Below are positions 8,616-18,141 of a DNA stretch of 35,813 nt, one piece after another (the first letter of the stretch is position 1; each line of letters starts with the position of its first letter). Under the pieces are notes generated by a model that was given only the letters and a program-made list of their open reading frames with translations, did not search any database and had not been told where the DNA came from. The translations under genes were made by a program, and so were the position numbers. Source of the stretch: Allomuricauda sp. (GTDB taxonomy: Bacteria; Bacteroidota; Bacteroidia; Flavobacteriales; Flavobacteriaceae). The stretch covers positions 1-35,813 of the forward strand of contig NZ_JANQIH010000165.1 of NCBI RefSeq assembly GCF_028282265.1. The letters are read 5' to 3'.

Positions 8616-10967
8616 TTAGTTTCTTGTGTTCATATATTCAAAAAATCGTTGACGGAAAGCTTCATTTTCAGCTTCGGACTTCAGCAGAAAATAATACCCC
8701 AACGAACGTTCCAACTGTAAGGAACTGATCAGAAAGTTATACACCGCATTGACCCTTGCCAACTGTGCATTTAAATAATTATTCTGTGCATCCAGCAATT
8801 GCACAATATTAACAGCTCCATTGGAATATAAGGATTGGGTCAACTCCAGAGATTCTTTGGCAGTTTCCTCAGATACCCCAGAAAGCTCAATATTGGACAC
8901 CTGATTGATCAAATTATATACGCCGTTCCGCACGTTGGCATCGATGGCCAGTTCCGTGTTGTCTTTATTAATCTGCAACTGATCCTTTTGAATTGTAGCT
9001 ATTTGACGGTTTATGTTATTTGTGTTCTGATTGAAAATAGGCAGAGAAAGACTAAGTGAAGCATTATAGCTATTGTCCACTAACCCAAACCCAAGACCTT
9101 CTGGTACAGTACTTCCAGCCCCACTACGGCTAAAGGTACTATTGTAACTTCCCTGTAATGCAACAGTGGGCACCAAACGACCAGAACCGCTAAGTCTGAT
9201 ATTGCGCTCCACAGCCTCAATATTGTAGTTCAAGGATTTCACCTCGGGTGCATTGCGAAGGGCTTCTTCCGTTAAAAATCCAATAAAGGGTTCCCGTAAT
9301 TTGGGGTCGTCCAAAATGCTCTTAAACTCCTCGTAGTTATATCTTTCAAACACACCTTGGTCCAGTACGACTTCTTCCACATCGATTTGTGTCTCCAAAG
9401 GATTGTTCATCACTTGATTCAAAACAATGAAGCCCTGTTCCAATTGATTTACTGCCTCTATCATGGATTGCTGGTTCTGTGCCATCTCGCTTCGGAAACG
9501 TAACATGTCTGACTTACCGGACTGCCCCGCTTCAAAGTTTTGTTCGGCAATCTTCATATTCGTCTGGGTAAGGTTTAGGTTCCGAAGTTGAATAGCCGCA
9601 TTGGCCTTTAAAATCAAAATGTTGAAATAGGCTGTGGAAGCGTCCAAAATTGCATCTAGTTGGGACGCATTGAAATTCTCTTCCTGTGCTTTTTGCAATT
9701 TCTTCTGAATGGTAATGTTGGCGTTGGCCGCTTCGGAATATATCGTTTGGTTTAAGGTAATCGCCCCAGCAGTAGAAAACTCCGGATTTTGCCCATTGCT
9801 TATGGCGGCCAAATCAGGGTCCACATAAGTTCCCGAACCTGAAGCGGTAACATTGGGCAAATAATTACTCCAAGCTGTGCGGACATCCTGTTCCGTGAGG
9901 TCCACATCCTTTTGATTGGACTGCAAAGATAGATTCCGGTCTATTGTTTCATCAATGACATTCAAAAGATTGTATCGTTTTTCGGCTCTTACATTTTTAG
10001 GATCTCCCACGAAATCAGTTTCATTGATCAGCGTGTACTTTATAGGAACCTCAACCGCATCTGCTGTGTTGAAATTCAGCGTCAGTCGTGGTGTGTATTC
10101 AATGTACACATCAAGTTCAGAAAGATTCACTCCGGAAACGTAGGCTCCAACAGTTAAAGCGATCCTCCTAAAGAATTGATCAAGGTCGTCACTCGACCGT
10201 GTCGTCGCCATAAAGCCATCGACCACATCCTCTGGGCCATTTACAGTAAATGAAGGCAGTTTTTTAGAGATAAATGCCTGCGCCAATTGTTGGTTTTCCT
10301 CATGAGTAAGAAAAAAACCTCCTGCCATGTATACGGCATCAATCCCATCGAGATTTTCGATGATATCCGAAGTAGTTTCAAAGGGAATCAATCTGTAGTT
10401 GGTGCCGAGGTCAGCGGCTATTTTATCAAAGGTCTGGGCCACCGGTAAAATATCAATCAGTGGAGCTTCCATAATCACGCCCAGATTTTGAAAATTGGTA
10501 AGCTCCTTGAATTTTTTAAGATCTTCCTGATACGATTCCGATGCAATCAGATAAGTGAAATTTTCGATTCCCGAGCTTTTTTTATTGAGGTCGATGTTAT
10601 TGAAATCCCGATTGACCGCTCCAAAGAGAATGGTGGGTTTTGCATGTGTAGCTTGTTTGCTTATAATTTGATTGTTGACCACGCCAAAGGCCAAGATCAG
10701 GTCAATGTTATCATCATTCATCAGTTGATTATAGTTCTCTTGCGCCTTTTGAAGGTCAAGACTACTGAACAATAGACTCCCATCAGGAAAAACAATGGTC
10801 GCATCTTCGCCCACCACTGCCTTAACCTCATTCTTCAATTGCTCAAAGAGAGGCGACAGTTTTGGGGAGCGGCTATCCGCAAGTACCCCAATGGTGTAGG
10901 TAGGTTTGGTTTGGGAAAACGCGAAAGCGGTTATTAGAAGAAATAGCCACAAAAGGTATTTTTTCAT
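8616..10967 (-). CDS. TolC family outer membrane factor with N-terminal ABC-substrate-binding-like domain
   Basis: 783 aa continuous ORF. Signal peptide, ~300 aa type-I periplasmic-binding-like region (YTIGVLADSRSPKLSPLFEQLKNEV..., KPTILFGAVNRDF), then OEP repeats (LNQTIYSEAANANITIQKKLQKAQEENFNASQLDAILDASTAYFNIL; LELTQSLYSNGAVNIVQLLDAQNNYLNAQLARVNAVYNFL). Confidence 0.9.
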   Translation of the reverse strand: MKKYLLWLFLLITAFAFSQTKPTYTIGVLADSRSPKLSPLFEQLKNEVKAVVGEDATIVFPDGSLLFSSLDLQKAQENYNQLMNDDNIDLILAFGVVNNQIISKQATHAKPTILFGAVNRDFNNIDLNKKSSGIENFTYLIASESYQEDLKKFKELTNFQNLGVIMEAPLIDILPVAQTFDKIAADLGTNYRLIPFETTSDIIENLDGIDAVYMAGGFFLTHEENQQLAQAFISKKLPSFTVNGPEDVVDGFMATTRSSDDLDQFFRRIALTVGAYVSGVNLSELDVYIEYTPRLTLNFNTADAVEVPIKYTLINETDFVGDPKNVRAEKRYNLLNVIDETIDRNLSLQSNQKDVDLTEQDVRTAWSNYLPNVTASGSGTYVDPDLAAISNGQNPEFSTAGAITLNQTIYSEAANANITIQKKLQKAQEENFNASQLDAILDASTAYFNILILKANAAIQLRNLNLTQTNMKIAEQNFEAGQSGKSDMLRFRSEMAQNQQSMIEAVNQLEQGFIVLNQVMNNPLETQIDVEEVVLDQGVFERYNYEEFKSILDDPKLREPFIGFLTEEALRNAPEVKSLNYNIEAVERNIRLSGSGRLVPTVALQGSYNSTFSRSGAGSTVPEGLGFGLVDNSYNASLSLSLPIFNQNTNNINRQIATIQKDQLQINKDNTELAIDANVRNGVYNLINQVSNIELSGVSEETAKESLELTQSLYSNGAVNIVQLLDAQNNYLNAQLARVNAVYNFLISSLQLERSLGYYFLLKSEAENEAFRQRFFEYMNTRN

Positions 10968-11174
10968 AGAGGTTAGTGTTTAGAATAGGTCCCTGACCTT
11001 AGAAAATTAACAAAAAAAAGCTCCGAACCCATTAACTAATTTAAAATACTTGAATTCTAGAGGGTTTGTTCAAGAATTTCCAGTCAGTTGAGTGAACTAT
11101 TGAAATTTTGCTAAACAAAACAATTCGATAAAATCATCAAGTAATTCCTGATTTGCTAGGATTCAAATGAAATC

Positions 11175-12416
11175 TTACTGCAACTGTAATCGTTTTATCA
11201 ATTTCTCTATGGTCAATCCCTGAACCAATATGGAAAAAATGACAATACAGTAGGTAATCACCAAGAACAGATCGCGCTCCATACTTTCTGAAAGTCCTAG
11301 CGCCAAAGCGATGGAAATGGCGCCTCTTAATCCACCCCAGGTCATAATCAATGTGGTATTGGGAACGAAATCCAGCCTTTTTTGAAAGAGCTTCACGGGC
11401 ACTATCAGTGAAAGGTAACGACATAGCAAGGCTATGGGAATAGCCAAAAGGCCGGCATAAATATAGGTTTTATTGAATTCGAGCACCAAGATTTCCATCC
11501 CAATAAGGACAAACAAAATGGTATTCAACAAAATATCGATGAGCTCCCAAAATTTATCCACATAGTCTTCAGTAAGCTCTGACATTGCGTGCTTGCGTGT
11601 TTTATTTCCACCAACCATCAGCCCGGCTACCACCATAGCCAATGGTGCTGAAACATGAAGGTGTGTGGCGACAATGGTCCCTGTCATTACCGTTGCCAAT
11701 GTGATAATTACCTCAATATTGTAATCGTCAATTTTTTTCATGAAATAGTACGTGAGCCAGCCCAATAAAAACCCCAACAGCAAACCTCCAAATACCTCCA
11801 CAACAAATAGCTCGAGAACGCTAGAAAGAGAAAAGTTCGATTCTGAACCACTGGCCAGTCCAAAAATGGTCAAAAATACCACTACACCGACCCCATCATT
11901 AAAAAGGGATTCCCCTACAATTTTAATTTCGAGCTTTTTCGGTGCTCCTGCTTTTTTTAGAATACCCAACACTGCAATAGGGTCTGTAGGGGAAATCAAA
12001 GCACCAAAAAGTAGGCAATACACAAACTGGACATTAAGACCCAAAGCCATGCACAAATAGTATACTCCAGTACCTATCAAAAAGGTGGACACCAATACCC
12101 CAAAAGTGGCGAATACCAGAACCGGCCAACGCTGCTCTTTCAGCTTTTGCAAATCGGTATGCAAGGCTCCTGCGAAAAGCAAAAAGCTTAGCATAACATC
12201 CAACAAGACCACTTTAAAGTCGATATGGGTAATAATAAACCGTTCAGCTCTAAGGAGGGTATCATCGAAATAGCTGATGGCAAAAACTGCAATGGTGAAC
12301 AGGATGGTGATTAAAGTAAGCCCAATGGTATTGGGTAGCTTTATAAACCTCACATTGATATATCCAAAACAAGCTGAGATAAACACCAAGATGCTGGCGA
12401 TAAGAAAGTAGTCCAT
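11175..12416 (-). CDS. cation:proton (Na+/H+) antiporter, CPA1-like
   Basis: Multi-TM protein with SPTDPIAVLGILKKAGAPKKLEIKIVGESLFNDGVGVVVF and TLIMTWGGLRGAISIALAL. Confidence 0.93.
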   Translation of the reverse strand: MDYFLIASILVFISACFGYINVRFIKLPNTIGLTLITILFTIAVFAISYFDDTLLRAERFIITHIDFKVVLLDVMLSFLLFAGALHTDLQKLKEQRWPVLVFATFGVLVSTFLIGTGVYYLCMALGLNVQFVYCLLFGALISPTDPIAVLGILKKAGAPKKLEIKIVGESLFNDGVGVVVFLTIFGLASGSESNFSLSSVLELFVVEVFGGLLLGFLLGWLTYYFMKKIDDYNIEVIITLATVMTGTIVATHLHVSAPLAMVVAGLMVGGNKTRKHAMSELTEDYVDKFWELIDILLNTILFVLIGMEILVLEFNKTYIYAGLLAIPIALLCRYLSLIVPVKLFQKRLDFVPNTTLIMTWGGLRGAISIALALGLSESMERDLFLVITYCIVIFSILVQGLTIEKLIKRLQLQ

Positions 12417-12600
12417 GGTTTAATAAAACGGTAAGGTATTTTATTTGTGCGTGGGATACAAATGAAAAATTAGCACTTTACGTTACTTTTTTGCTGGTGG
12501 CATGCCTTTGACCTAAAAGGCTTTTTTATAACCTTATCTTTTCATTTATTCCCTTCAAACAAGAAAGGAACTCCTTAAATTTATATCCCAAAACCCATAT

Positions 12601-14709
12601 ATGGCACTGAATAAGGCAGTTTATATTGCCACCACCCAGCCCAAGAGCGGTAAATCAATTGTTTCTCTAGGATTAATGCAGGTACTACTTGGCAAAATAG
12701 CCAAAGTAGGTTACTTCAGGCCCATTATCGATGATTACAAGGAGGGAAAAGAGGATAACCATATCAGTACAATCATCAGCTATTTTAAATTGGACCTCAA
12801 GCATAAAGATGCCTACGCTTTTACCCGAAGTCAAGTGGTCAAAAAGCTAAACAAGAACAAGGAAGACGAACTCCTTGATAAAATAATTGAAAAATATAAA
12901 GCTATTGAGGAACAATTCGACTTTGTATTGGTCGAAGGCACCGACTTCACAGGAGAGGGGGGAATCATAGAATGGGACATCAATGTTTTGATGGCCAAAA
13001 ACCTCGGTATCCCTACCATTGTGGTTACCAGCGGTGTGGACAAGACCCTGGATGAATTCATTAGGGATATGTACTTGGCCTACGACTCTTTTAAGGATAA
13101 AGGGGTAGAAGTACCTTTATTGGTCGCTAACAAGATTCAACCAGAAAACATAGACCTGGTCAAAAACGCCCTCAGAAAAGATCTCCCCGAAGATGTATTG
13201 GTTGGCGCCATTCCCTTGAATCCCGTTTTGGGCAACCCAAGCATAAAGGAAATTGTGGATGAGCTAAATGCTGAAGTGCTCTTCGGTGAGGCTCATCTTG
13301 ATAACCAAGCAGGAGATTTTGATGTTGGAGCGATGCAGTTGCGCAACTATCTGACCTATCTAAAGGAAGACGGACTAGTGATTACTCCGGGAGATCGTTC
13401 CGATATAATATTGGGTTCGCTTCAGGCCAATCTATCTTCAAATTATCCAGCGGTATCTGGCATAGTTCTTACAGGAGGATTACAACCTGAGGCCTCGATT
13501 ATTAAGTTGATTGAGGGATTGTCGGAGGTTGTTCCCATCATACTGGTTGAAGATGGGACCTTTTCGATTACAAACCGTATTGGGGCAATTAGTCCTAAGA
13601 TCTACGCCGAGAATATCAAAAAAATTACCACCTCCATACAGGATTTTTCAAAGTTTGTCCCTGAAAAGGAACTAGCCTCCCGATTGATTGCCTACAGCCC
13701 CAATGGTATTACCCCGAGAATGTTCCAATATAACTTGCTCAAAAAAGCTCAGGTTGACAAAAAGCACATTGTCCTTCCCGAAGGCCAAGACGAGCGTATT
13801 CTTAGGGCTACCAAAGAGCTTATTGATCAAAACGCGGTTGAGATTACCCTATTGGGGGACCTAGAGCAAATCAAAAACAAAATTGAACGTCTGGATATTA
13901 ACCTTGATTTAGAGAAAGTAACGGTCATTGATCCTGTGAAATCACCTCATTTTGATGACTATGCAGCAACCTTTTATGAGCTAAGAAAGCACAAAAACGT
14001 GGATCTCACCATGGCTCAAGACCTTATGACCGACGTATCTTACTTCGGAACCATGATGGTCTACAATGGTCATGCGGATGGAATGGTGTCTGGGGCGATC
14101 CACACAACGCAACATACCATAAGACCGGCATTGCAGTTCATAAAGACCAAACCTGACGTATCCCTGGTATCTTCTATCTTTTTTATGTGCCTTCCCGATA
14201 GGGTAGTCATTTTTGGTGACTGCGCCATCAATCCAAACCCCACGGCGGAACAGTTGGCCGAAATCGCCATTTCGTCGGCAGATACCAGTATCAACTTTGG
14301 TATTGAGCCCAAGATAGCCATGCTATCCTATTCTTCAGGAAATTCTGGGCAAGGTGAGGACGTAGATCGGGTTCGCAAAGCCACTCAACTTGTAAAACAA
14401 AAACGCCCCGATTTAAAAGTAGGTGGGCCCATGCAATATGATGCGGCGGTAGATATTGAGGTAGGCAAAAGCAAATTACCAGATTCCGAAGTGGCAGGCC
14501 GAGCTACCGTGTTTATTTTCCCTGACCTCAACACAGGTAACAATACGTATAAAGCGGTACAACGCGAGACCGGAGCTTTGGCCATTGGTCCCATGTTACA
14601 AGGATTGAACAAACCGGTCAACGATCTAAGCCGTGGCTGTACCGAAGATGACATCTTCAACACGGTTGTAATCACCGCGATTCAGGCACAGGGTTTTAAA
14701 TCGCCGTAA
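12601..14709 (+). CDS. pta: phosphate acetyltransferase (long form with N-terminal BioD-like P-loop and DRTGG domains)
   Basis: N-term KAVYIATTQPKSGKSIVSLGLMQ; catalytic KKHIVLPEGQDERILRA, NSGQGEDVDRVRKATQ, PDLKVGGPMQYDAA, VFIFPDLNTGNNTYKAVQRETGA. Followed by ackA. Confidence 0.97.
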   Translation: MALNKAVYIATTQPKSGKSIVSLGLMQVLLGKIAKVGYFRPIIDDYKEGKEDNHISTIISYFKLDLKHKDAYAFTRSQVVKKLNKNKEDELLDKIIEKYKAIEEQFDFVLVEGTDFTGEGGIIEWDINVLMAKNLGIPTIVVTSGVDKTLDEFIRDMYLAYDSFKDKGVEVPLLVANKIQPENIDLVKNALRKDLPEDVLVGAIPLNPVLGNPSIKEIVDELNAEVLFGEAHLDNQAGDFDVGAMQLRNYLTYLKEDGLVITPGDRSDIILGSLQANLSSNYPAVSGIVLTGGLQPEASIIKLIEGLSEVVPIILVEDGTFSITNRIGAISPKIYAENIKKITTSIQDFSKFVPEKELASRLIAYSPNGITPRMFQYNLLKKAQVDKKHIVLPEGQDERILRATKELIDQNAVEITLLGDLEQIKNKIERLDINLDLEKVTVIDPVKSPHFDDYAATFYELRKHKNVDLTMAQDLMTDVSYFGTMMVYNGHADGMVSGAIHTTQHTIRPALQFIKTKPDVSLVSSIFFMCLPDRVVIFGDCAINPNPTAEQLAEIAISSADTSINFGIEPKIAMLSYSSGNSGQGEDVDRVRKATQLVKQKRPDLKVGGPMQYDAAVDIEVGKSKLPDSEVAGRATVFIFPDLNTGNNTYKAVQRETGALAIGPMLQGLNKPVNDLSRGCTEDDIFNTVVITAIQAQGFKSP

Positions 14710-14814
14710 ACATGCAAGCATGCGGTTTGGTAGTTGTTATTATTATTTTTGATGGGTTATGAATCTTGCCCCAACCAACAAATGAATCGTCCAATAAGCT
14801 TGGTAAACTAAACA

Positions 14815-16005
14815 ATGAAAATCCTTGTTCTAAATTCTGGAAGTTCCTCTATCAAATTTCAACTCCTAACTATGCCTTCAGAACAGGTGGTTTGTTCAGG
14901 CATGGTAGAACGCATCGGGTCAGAAATTTCCATACTGAGAATCAAAACCGAAACACAAAATATTAAAGAGGAATACTCTCTAAAAACCCATAAGGATGGT
15001 CTACAAAAAATAGTGGATTTGTTGCTGGATCCCGAGAAAGGGGTCATACAAAAACCCAACGAGATTAATGCCGTAGGGCATCGGGTGGTACATGGCGGCG
15101 ATTCCTTTGCAGATACCACGTTAATAACCCCTGAGGTCAAAGAGGAAATCATGGAATTCGCTACGCTTGCCCCCTTACATAACCCGCATAACCTGCAGGG
15201 AATTCAGGTGTCGGAGCAACTGTTCCCCCAAGCCGAACAAGTAGCTGTATTTGATACGGCCTTTCATCAAACGATACCGGTCAAGGCACGCAAATATGCT
15301 ATTCCCAACACATTTTATTCCGAGTATGGCATACAAGCCTATGGGTTTCACGGTACAAGTCACAAGTATGTCTCGGAAAAAGCCATGGCCCATCTCAAAA
15401 AAGAAAAGTCGAAAATCATTTCCATTCATTTGGGGAACGGATGCAGTATGACTGCGGTAAGGAATGGCAAAAGTGTCGATCACAGTTTGGGTTTCGCGCC
15501 TTCCAATGGGCTTATTATGGGCTCCCGTAGTGGAGATATCGATCACTCCCTGATCTTCCATCTTGTCGACACCCTAGGGTACAAGCTGGAAGAAGTAAAT
15601 CAAATGTTGAACAGAAAAAGTGGTATGCTGGGTCTAACGGGTTATAATGACCTTCGGGATATTCAGTCTGAAGCTGAGAATGGGAACTTGGATTGTTTGC
15701 TGGCCCTTGAAATGAACGCCTATCGTGTCAAGAAATATATTGGGGCGTATGCTGCAGCCATGAATGGTTTGGATGCCATCGTTTTTACTGCCGGAATCGG
15801 GGAAAACTCAAGTTTGTTACGAAAAATGGTATGCTCCCATATGGAATACCTTGGGGTTCGGTTCGACGATGTCAAAAATGAATCCGGGTCGGGTTCGATT
15901 TTTGAAATCAATGCTGACGGCTCAGAGGTCAAAGTTCTTGTAATAGCAACCAATGAAGAATTGGAGATTGCGAAACAGGCCTATTCCGTGCTTTCTACTG
16001 GATAA
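14815..16005 (+). CDS. ackA: acetate kinase
   Basis: MKILVLNSGSSSIKFQLL, GHRVVHGGDSF, FDTAFHQTIP, YGFHGTSHKYVSEKA, HLGNGCSMTAVRNGKSVDHSLGF, FTAGIGENSSLLRK. Confidence 0.98.
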   Translation: MKILVLNSGSSSIKFQLLTMPSEQVVCSGMVERIGSEISILRIKTETQNIKEEYSLKTHKDGLQKIVDLLLDPEKGVIQKPNEINAVGHRVVHGGDSFADTTLITPEVKEEIMEFATLAPLHNPHNLQGIQVSEQLFPQAEQVAVFDTAFHQTIPVKARKYAIPNTFYSEYGIQAYGFHGTSHKYVSEKAMAHLKKEKSKIISIHLGNGCSMTAVRNGKSVDHSLGFAPSNGLIMGSRSGDIDHSLIFHLVDTLGYKLEEVNQMLNRKSGMLGLTGYNDLRDIQSEAENGNLDCLLALEMNAYRVKKYIGAYAAAMNGLDAIVFTAGIGENSSLLRKMVCSHMEYLGVRFDDVKNESGSGSIFEINADGSEVKVLVIATNEELEIAKQAYSVLSTG

Positions 16006-16142
16006 TGCATCCACCCCAAAGCGTCGTTCCCAATGGGAGAAAATTTTTCGACATTCTTCGAATCAACATCATTTCCAACGCACTGATGCTCCATCGGTAA
16101 CAAAAAACCGCAAGTTTCGTCATCATAGCATAACTCACAGCC

Positions 16143-17183
16143 ATGATGAAGAAAACCTTACTACTACTGCTTGTTTTAAATCTTTCCTTAGTTACAGCGC
16201 AAGACCATATCAACTTGCCTACAAAGGCAGAATTAGAATCCCTAATAACTGAAAATAACATCCCAGCTCTGGGAATCGGAACAATAGAGAATGGAGAGAT
16301 TGCCCATTCCTTTGTGATTGGCAATCTCAAGGAAAATATTCCAGCGCCCGATAATGCCATTTTCGATACAGCTTCAATCACAAAATCGATTACTACTTGG
16401 TTGACCTTAAAGTTGGTTAATGAAGGATTATTCGACTTGGATGAACCCCTGCATCCATATTGGGTTGACCCCGATGTGGCCAAAGACCCTTTTCATAAAT
16501 TGCTTACCGCACGTTATATTTTGGGTCATCAATCAGGGTTTAAGAACTGGCGATATATGAACGAGGATGGTTTACTTGCCTTCGATTTTGAGCCGGGCAC
16601 TAAAGTCCAATATTCAGGAGAAGGTTTTGAGTATTTGAAGGAAGCCTTGGTCAGGAAATTCAACATGCCTTTTGAAGTGATGGTAGAAAAATGGGTGTTT
16701 GGACCATTTAAAATGAAAGATTCCCATGTTATCTGGAATGAAAGTATTGATGCTTCCAGATTGACCATAGCGCATAACCAAAAGATGGAGCCTTATCCTT
16801 TTGACATTGAGGAGCGCAAAACGGCGAGCGCAGCAGATAATTTCATGACCACCGTACAAGACCTATCCCTTTTTGGTAAAAACATCATGGAACGAAATGG
16901 GGTTTCCGAAAACGTGTTCAATCAAATGGTTGACCCAAAATCTGTTGTTCGGGGAGGGGTAGCCTTTGGATTGGGTTGGATTGTTTTTGAAAATCTCGCC
17001 GGCGGGGAATATGCGCTACTCAATGCGGGCAGTGATAAGGGAGTCAATGCCATTGTACTGCTTTTACCAAAATCGAAAAGAGGACTCATCGCGCTCACTA
17101 ATGGTGATAACGGCAGAAAAGTGGTGATGCAATTGATTGGAAAAACCCTTGATGTAGGTCCAGAGATTTTAGGTAGGTTTTGA
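16143..17183 (+). CDS. serine hydrolase (beta-lactamase/class C penicillin-binding-like), exported
   Basis: Signal peptide MMKKTLLLLLVLNLSLVTAQ; SITKS (SxxK) motif in FDTASITKSITTWLTLKLVNEG; VQYSGEGFEYLKEAL; C-terminal ALLNAGSDKGVNAIVLLLPKSKRGLIALTNGDNG. Confidence 0.9.
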   Translation: MMKKTLLLLLVLNLSLVTAQDHINLPTKAELESLITENNIPALGIGTIENGEIAHSFVIGNLKENIPAPDNAIFDTASITKSITTWLTLKLVNEGLFDLDEPLHPYWVDPDVAKDPFHKLLTARYILGHQSGFKNWRYMNEDGLLAFDFEPGTKVQYSGEGFEYLKEALVRKFNMPFEVMVEKWVFGPFKMKDSHVIWNESIDASRLTIAHNQKMEPYPFDIEERKTASAADNFMTTVQDLSLFGKNIMERNGVSENVFNQMVDPKSVVRGGVAFGLGWIVFENLAGGEYALLNAGSDKGVNAIVLLLPKSKRGLIALTNGDNGRKVVMQLIGKTLDVGPEILGRF

Positions 17184-17271
17184 GATTAAGAACACCTAAT
17201 TACTCTTTTAAGCATTCAATAAAAAAGGCTTATTATTCTTTTAGTTTTTCGGCTACGCTGTCATAATCCTC

Positions 17272-17706
17272 CTAACTTAATACTTCGGTCCATGTGGTTG
17301 GTTGGGTTCCTCCGTAGAGTGCCAAATAAGTTATATCGCTATCCTTGGAAGATGAATGCCAATGTTCCGTTTCTTTATTGCACTTGATAACATCTCCCTT
17401 CTTCATTCGAATAGGGTCCCTTCCTCTTTCCTGGTAGTATCCTTCTCCTTCTACAATAATTAGTACCTGAGGTGATGAATGTTTGTGCCAATCCAATGTG
17501 GAGTTTGCTTTGAAGGTCGCTTTGGTGATATTGTAATTTAATTCTCCGTCAGCACTGAGTAATCGATTTAACCATGCCTCACCAATATAATGCGTGTTAG
17601 GGGCCTTTGTGCCCTCATCCAAATAAGAGGTTATTGAATAGTCCGAATCTTGGGCATAATTAAGTATAGGCAGTAAAACCATTATAACAACTATTAAATT
17701 CTTCAT
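17272..17706 (-). CDS. exported cupin domain protein
   Basis: Signal peptide MKNLIVVIMVLLPILNYAQ; cupin motifs DWHKHSSPQVLIIVEGEGYYQERG, MKKGDVIKCNKETEHWHSSS. Confidence 0.88.
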   Translation of the reverse strand: MKNLIVVIMVLLPILNYAQDSDYSITSYLDEGTKAPNTHYIGEAWLNRLLSADGELNYNITKATFKANSTLDWHKHSSPQVLIIVEGEGYYQERGRDPIRMKKGDVIKCNKETEHWHSSSKDSDITYLALYGGTQPTTWTEVLS

Positions 17707-17739
17707 TGGTAATGTTTTGAAACCAATTTAAAATAAAAA

Positions 17740-17765
17740 ACGGCTATACCGCGAAGTATAACCGT
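17740..17765 (-). terminator. hairpin with minus-strand T-tract (terminator or leader attenuator)
   Basis: ACGGCTATAC-CGCGAA-GTATAACCGT (one G-T wobble). On the minus strand it is followed by TTTTTTATTTT. Lies 33 bp upstream of the cupin start codon. Confidence 0.45.
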
Positions 17766-17785
17766 CTTATTTACTCCCTGCTCCC

Positions 17786-17882
17786 CTCACTTCGGCAAGC
17801 TCAGTGCATTGGCTGGGCTTACCTCCCTTCGACTGCGCTCAGGGTAAACTCGCTCGGGATAAACCTTTCTGCCTACAGGCAG
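17786..17882. repeat. cluster of REP-like short palindromic elements
   Basis: Three imperfect palindromes in ~95 bp: CCTCACTTCGGCAAGCTCAGTGC, CCCTTCGACTGCGCTCAGGG and CTGCCTACAGGCAG. The first two share a TTCGRC..GC.CTCAG-type core. Confidence 0.5.
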
Positions 17883-17897
17883 GCTTCTCCCAATAAC

Positions 17898-18053
17898 AGA
17901 CATAGTTTGGAACCCATTCCCTATTCAAAAATTCCACTACCGGCAATTTCAAAAATGCTAGGGCACAGTAGGCTGTCGACTACTCAAATCTACTTGAAGT
18001 CTCTGCCGCGTGATGTGATTGATGCCTATCGAGAGGAACTGAATAGCTTGTAG
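17898..18053 (+). pseudogene. C-terminal relic of a tyrosine recombinase/integrase
   Basis: Frame reads RHSLEPIPYSKIPLPAISKMLGHSRLSTTQIYLKSLPRDVIDAYREELNSL*, matching the RH...LGHS...TTQ.Y core of phage integrases. No upstream catalytic domain is present. Confidence 0.75.
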
Positions 18054-18141
18054 AGGTTTTAGGTTGATTTCAGGATAAACAAAGATGTCTCGAAAAACGT
18101 TCGTTTCCTAAAACTCGGCTTTGAATAGGTTATTCACTCTA

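Noticed and set aside
15175-15561. 128-aa minus-strand ORF inside ackA
   Set aside because: Fully antisense to acetate kinase; shadow ORF.
12601-16005. pta-ackA as an unusual arrangement
   Set aside because: Standard long-form Pta followed by AckA; conserved fermentation/overflow pair, nothing anomalous.
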